From CAYJPV01 sp964396055 (GTDB lineage Bacteria; Acidobacteriota; Vicinamibacteria; Vicinamibacterales; JAKQTR01): a stretch of DNA of 40,906 nucleotides. A program made the position numbers and the translations under genes. The stretch spans positions 1-40,906 of the forward strand of contig CAYNDV010000027.1 in the NCBI GenBank assembly GCA_964396055.1. The letters are read 5' to 3'. This document shows positions 38,367-40,906 of the stretch, piece by piece (position 1 is the first letter of the stretch; each line of letters opens with the position of its first letter). Below the pieces are notes generated by a model. That model searched no databases. It worked only from the letters and a program-made list of their open reading frames with translations, and was not told where the DNA came from.

Positions 38367-39993
38367 AATCGAGAATCCCATCCATGAACCACCGGCCGGT
38401 GTCGCGGTCCTCGAAGATGCGGTACACGCCGCCGTCGCCAAGCGCCACGTCCCATTCGTCGCGATCCCAGCCGGCGCGGCCGCGCAACTTGTCGAGTTCG
38501 GATGGCGGAACAGCCGGCGTCTTCCACCACTCCCCCGACGTCCGCCACGGCCCGGCGCACGCGCGCACGGCCCCGCCCGACAGGTTCTGCCGATCCGTGC
38601 GCACGACGATCGGCCGCCCGTGCTCGACGAGCACCCGCGCCGGCACCGGCAGGCGGAAACGGCGCAGGGACACACTGGGGGCTGGGGACGTGGGGCTGTG
38701 GGCCTGGCCTTCGGCCGTTCGGCCGTTCGGCTGTTCGCCCGTTGGGCCGTCGGGCCCTGCGGCTCGCCCGCCGAACTCGGTTCGGGCCAGCCGTCTGGCC
38801 GCGTGACCGCGTGCTCCTTCTTGCTTCTTGCTTCTTGCTTCTGACTCGATCTCCGCCCCACGTCCCACGCCCCCCGCCCCGCCCATCCGGAACGGCGTCA
38901 TGGCGAACATGCCGGGACGGTGCGAGTCGACCACCGCCGGCGACCCACAGCGCCGCTCCCCCATGAGTGCGCCGAGGCGGGCCATCAGCGTGGCCACCTG
39001 CTCGGGCGGCGGCACGGCCCGCTCCAGCAGCGACTCCTGCAGCACGCGTCCTGGCGTGGGTTCCACGCAAATGGTGACCGCATCGATGCCGGCCGGCACC
39101 GGTTTCGTTTCGATCGCCAGCCGGAGCAACGTGCGCAGCACCGCCGCGTCGCGCATGGGCGCGGGCAGTTGCAGGCTGCGCGCGTGTACGTCGCGGGTGA
39201 CCAGCCGCAACTGCAGGTGCAGCACCGCCGCCGCGCGCCCGCGCCGCGCCAGCCGATCGCAGAGCGGACCGAGCAGGCTATCGAGCGCCGGCTCGAGCAG
39301 CGCCAGGTCTTCGATGGGCCACTCGGGCTCGAAGGTGGCCTCGAACACCTCTGCCTCCGCCGCCGGCACCAGCGGTCCTTCGTCTTCGCCCCGTGCCCAC
39401 CGCTGCCACGCCACGCCCTCCTGCCCCAGGCGCTCGGACAACTCGACGGGCGGCAGCGCCGCCAGCTGCCCCAGCGTACGAATCCCCCAGCGGGACAGGA
39501 CAGGCATCAGCAGGCCGTTCGGCCATTCGGCCGTTCGGCCGTTGGGCGAAGGCAGGCCGTTCGGCCATTCGGCCGTTCGGCCGTTGGGCGAAGGCAGGCC
39601 GTTCGGCCATTCGGCCGTTCGGCCGTTGGGCCCCTTACGGTCGACGCCCCCCGTGAGCGCCGCAAGCGCCCCGACGGGCAGCGGCGCCAGGGCCGCCGCT
39701 TCACCGCCCATCTCGACGACCGTGATCCCGGGACGCGCGCACGCCAGCAGGATGGCGGCCGTCTGCGTGGCCGCCACGGCCACGTGCGCCTCCGGATACC
39801 CGCCATCCGACGCCGCCCGCCGAAGCTGCTCCGCCACCGACCGGTAGTCGCCAAACAGCCGCGACAATCCCTCCACGTCCATCGTCACCATCCGCTCGCC
39901 GCGCGCGCACACCCGCGGCGAACACGTCCGTGCAATGTCCACGAGAGACGACGAGACATCCGACCCGGTGGGCGCATGCAGGCACGCGAACAT
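38365..39993 (-). CDS. imuB: ImuB, Y-family polymerase-like mutasome hub
   Basis: The 542-residue protein has ImuB/polY features: FACLHAPTG, MDVEGLSRLFGDY, then LSRWGIRTLGQLAALPPVELSERLG (HhH/thumb), FEATFEPEWPIEDLALLEPALDSLL and a C-terminal LRRFRLPVPARV to FMDGILD region. ImuB lacks polymerase catalysis in known cases and bridges DnaE2, ImuA and the beta clamp. Two in-frame repeat insertions occur: residues about 119-161 (three 14-residue copies) and 371-440 (a full composite island). The start ATG is 12 nt after the ImuA stop. The stop codon falls in a CCCCTA heptamer. Confidence 0.9.
   Translation of the reverse strand: MFACLHAPTGSDVSSSLVDIARTCSPRVCARGERMVTMDVEGLSRLFGDYRSVAEQLRRAASDGGYPEAHVAVAATQTAAILLACARPGITVVEMGGEAAALAPLPVGALAALTGGVDRKGPNGRTAEWPNGLPSPNGRTAEWPNGLPSPNGRTAEWPNGLLMPVLSRWGIRTLGQLAALPPVELSERLGQEGVAWQRWARGEDEGPLVPAAEAEVFEATFEPEWPIEDLALLEPALDSLLGPLCDRLARRGRAAAVLHLQLRLVTRDVHARSLQLPAPMRDAAVLRTLLRLAIETKPVPAGIDAVTICVEPTPGRVLQESLLERAVPPPEQVATLMARLGALMGERRCGSPAVVDSHRPGMFAMTPFRMGGAGGVGRGAEIESEARSKKQEGARGHAARRLARTEFGGRAAGPDGPTGEQPNGRTAEGQAHSPTSPAPSVSLRRFRLPVPARVLVEHGRPIVVRTDRQNLSGGAVRACAGPWRTSGEWWKTPAVPPSELDKLRGRAGWDRDEWDVALGDGGVYRIFEDRDTGRWFMDGILD
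38674..38884 (-). repeat. imuB: Composite repeat island inside imuB
   Basis: On the coding strand: GGGGCGGGGGGCGTGGGAC heptamers, GTCAGAAGCAAGAAGC array, GCACGCGGTCACGCGG linker, GCCGAACGGCCGAACGG octamers, and CCCCACGTCCCCAGCC heptamers. It encodes about residues 371-440 (SEARSKKQEGARGHAARR, EQPNGRTAEG). Module order is the same as at 38141-38366, in reading frame with the rest of ImuB. Confidence 0.82.
39512..39637 (-). repeat. imuB: Three 42-bp tandem repeats in imuB
   Basis: Three consecutive 42-bp units (39512-39553, 39554-39595, 39596-39637) are built from CGAACGGC-type octamers. Each encodes the 14-residue unit PNGRTAEWPNGLPS; the copy next to LMPVLSRWG ends LM. As 42 is a multiple of three, gain or loss of a unit keeps ImuB in frame. 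The array lies between the palm-like and thumb-like parts, where polY proteins tolerate linkers. Confidence 0.9.
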
Positions 39994-40005
39994 GGCAGAC
40001 GGCCC

Positions 40006-40800
40006 CTACGCCACCCGCGCCGTGGCCGACACCCGCACGGGGCGATCTTCCACACCCGACACGCGCTGCACGCGCTGCACGCGCAGGTCGGTATCGAGGC
40101 CCTCGAACATCCGGTTCGGCACCGACAGCGCCCACTGCCCCGGCACGCGCAGGCCCGTTGTCACCGGCTGCAGCACCAGACTGACGCCACCCGCACTGCG
40201 CGTCATCGGCGTGTTCCCCACGGTGAGGCCGATCGCCTGCTGCCCCTCCAGTACCCGCTGCAGCCGTTTCCATGTGCTCGGCGGCAGACGGCGCAGCGCG
40301 ACCGGCGGCGCGTCGGCCAGGTCGAGGACGATGGCGCCGAAGCCACCGGCCTGGAGGATGAGATTCGTGGCCTTCAGGGCGCGGTCGAGGGCCCGATCCG
40401 TCAGGTTCTGCCGGTTGGCGACAAACGGGAACGCCGACGTACTGCCGTCGCCCCGCACCCACAGGACGCGGTCCAGCACGACGCCGGCCGCGGCCGCCGA
40501 GTCGGGATCGAACGCATCGAAGGTGTCCACCAGCGCCACCCGCTCGCCGCGCTGCGTCGCCGAGCCCAGCAGGGCCATGAGCAGGCTGGTCCGCCCCGAC
40601 GATCGCGGCCCCACGACTTCGGACCACTGACCGAGGGGAAACCCGCCGCCCAGATGACGATCGACATCCGCCACACCCGTGGCCAGCACCTCCGGCAGGC
40701 GTTGCGTGAGCGTGCCGGTCACCGGCACCAGCGTCCGGTCGAGTTTGCGCGCCCGCAGGGCGGCTTCGAGATCCGCGCGGCTCATGGCAAGGGCACTCAT
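40006..40800 (-). CDS. imuA: ImuA, RecA-like mutasome component
   Basis: The 264-residue protein has a RecA-type P-loop GPRSSGRTSLLMALL (about 64-78), with Arg in place of the usual Lys in the GKT position, and a Walker B-like VALVDTFDAFDP near 90. The C-terminal part has LVLQPVTTGLRVPGQW. ImuA helps assemble the ImuB-DnaE2 mutasome. GAGGAGG lies 6 nt before the ATG at 40800. It is the first gene of the leftward cassette. No convincing LexA-type box is visible in the 106 bp upstream that the window contains. Confidence 0.92.
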   Translation of the reverse strand: MSALAMSRADLEAALRARKLDRTLVPVTGTLTQRLPEVLATGVADVDRHLGGGFPLGQWSEVVGPRSSGRTSLLMALLGSATQRGERVALVDTFDAFDPDSAAAAGVVLDRVLWVRGDGSTSAFPFVANRQNLTDRALDRALKATNLILQAGGFGAIVLDLADAPPVALRRLPPSTWKRLQRVLEGQQAIGLTVGNTPMTRSAGGVSLVLQPVTTGLRVPGQWALSVPNRMFEGLDTDLRVQRVQRVSGVEDRPVRVSATARVA

Positions 40801-40820
40801 GGGGGACCTCCTCAACTAGG

Positions 40821-40906
40821 TCGTTCGGCCGTTCGGCCCTGGGCCGTTGGGCTCTCTAGCCTCTAGCCTCTAGCCTCTAGCCTCTAGCCTCTAGCCTCTA
40901 GCCTCT
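40821..40906 (+). repeat. Octamer and CTCTAGC heptamer array upstream of imuA
   Basis: TCGTTCGGCCGTTCGGCCC octamers (40821-40840) are followed by CTCTAGC units with a strict 7-bp period from 40854 to the window end (7.6 copies). The array continues past the window. It occupies the expected imuA promoter region. Confidence 0.9.

Noticed and set aside
39512..39637. CRISPR-like array in imuB
   Set aside because: The three 42-bp units are directly adjacent with no variable spacers, lie in frame in a gene, and no cas gene is present.
40854..40906. CRISPR array at window end
   Set aside because: Units are 7 bp with no spacers; it is a simple heptamer tandem repeat.
40801..40906. LexA/SOS box for imuA
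   Set aside because: No palindrome resembling known LexA sites is visible; the region is repeat arrays. It could lie beyond the window.

Overview
This is a very GC-rich stretch of a Gram-negative-type bacterial chromosome. MsrPQ and a secreted alpha-2-macroglobulin imply a periplasm. The gene mix (LytS/LytTR plus LiaF-like protein, sortilin-type BNR protein, PrsW protease, SpoIID-domain protein, SET protein, ImuA-ImuB-DnaE2 cassette) and base composition fit an uncultured Acidobacteriota, perhaps Vicinamibacteria. That placement is inference and was not tested. The sequence looks like a short-read or metagenome assembly: a 10-N gap sits between a G run and a C run at 10.8 kb, and a 100-N gap at 34.5 kb is flanked by an exact 55-bp duplication.

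Layout. 0-6 kb: a truncated GT39 glycosyltransferase, a small membrane protein, initiator tRNA-Met with promoter and terminator, a hypothetical membrane protein, then a leftward envelope-sensing operon (small membrane protein, LiaF-like protein, LytS-type kinase, LytTR regulator) behind an operator-overlapped promoter. 6-11 kb: a large FAD/Fe-S dehydrogenase and the msrP-msrQ methionine sulfoxide repair pair. 11-18 kb: a tightly overlapping rightward operon DUF2461 - DUF1175 - thioester alpha-2-macroglobulin - membrane protein. 18-22 kb: a 75-residue peptide with a radical SAM/SPASM enzyme (candidate RiPP-like pair), facing an unusual three-part cell-wall protein (transpeptidase-like, SpoIID, HExxH peptidase-like). 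22-25 kb: alpha/beta hydrolase, BNR/sortilin-type protein, SET-domain protein. 25-29 kb: DUF309, secreted triple-RidA, YajQ, PrsW. 29-34 kb: orphan DNA methyltransferase, acetate-transporter-like protein, ECF sigma operon, metallophosphoesterase, SDR and GNAT enzymes. 34.5-40.9 kb: the leftward imuA-imuB-dnaE2 mutagenic translesion cassette.

Three repeat or regulatory systems cut across the genes. (1) Modular islands of 7-8 bp short tandem repeats (GTGGGGC/ATGGGAC type, GAAGCAA type, CGAACGGC type, CTCTAGC type) recur in a conserved order. They are densest in the imu cassette, where they sit in frame inside dnaE2 and imuB. (2) Two hairpin elements built from AATCAATCCCGGATTGATT supply the stop codon of the gene before them. 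(3) Two 24-bp palindromes, identical at 18 positions, lie upstream of the LiaF/LytSR operon and of the peptide/radical SAM pair and may link their regulation. Many genes overlap by 1-11 nt, indicating translationally coupled operons.
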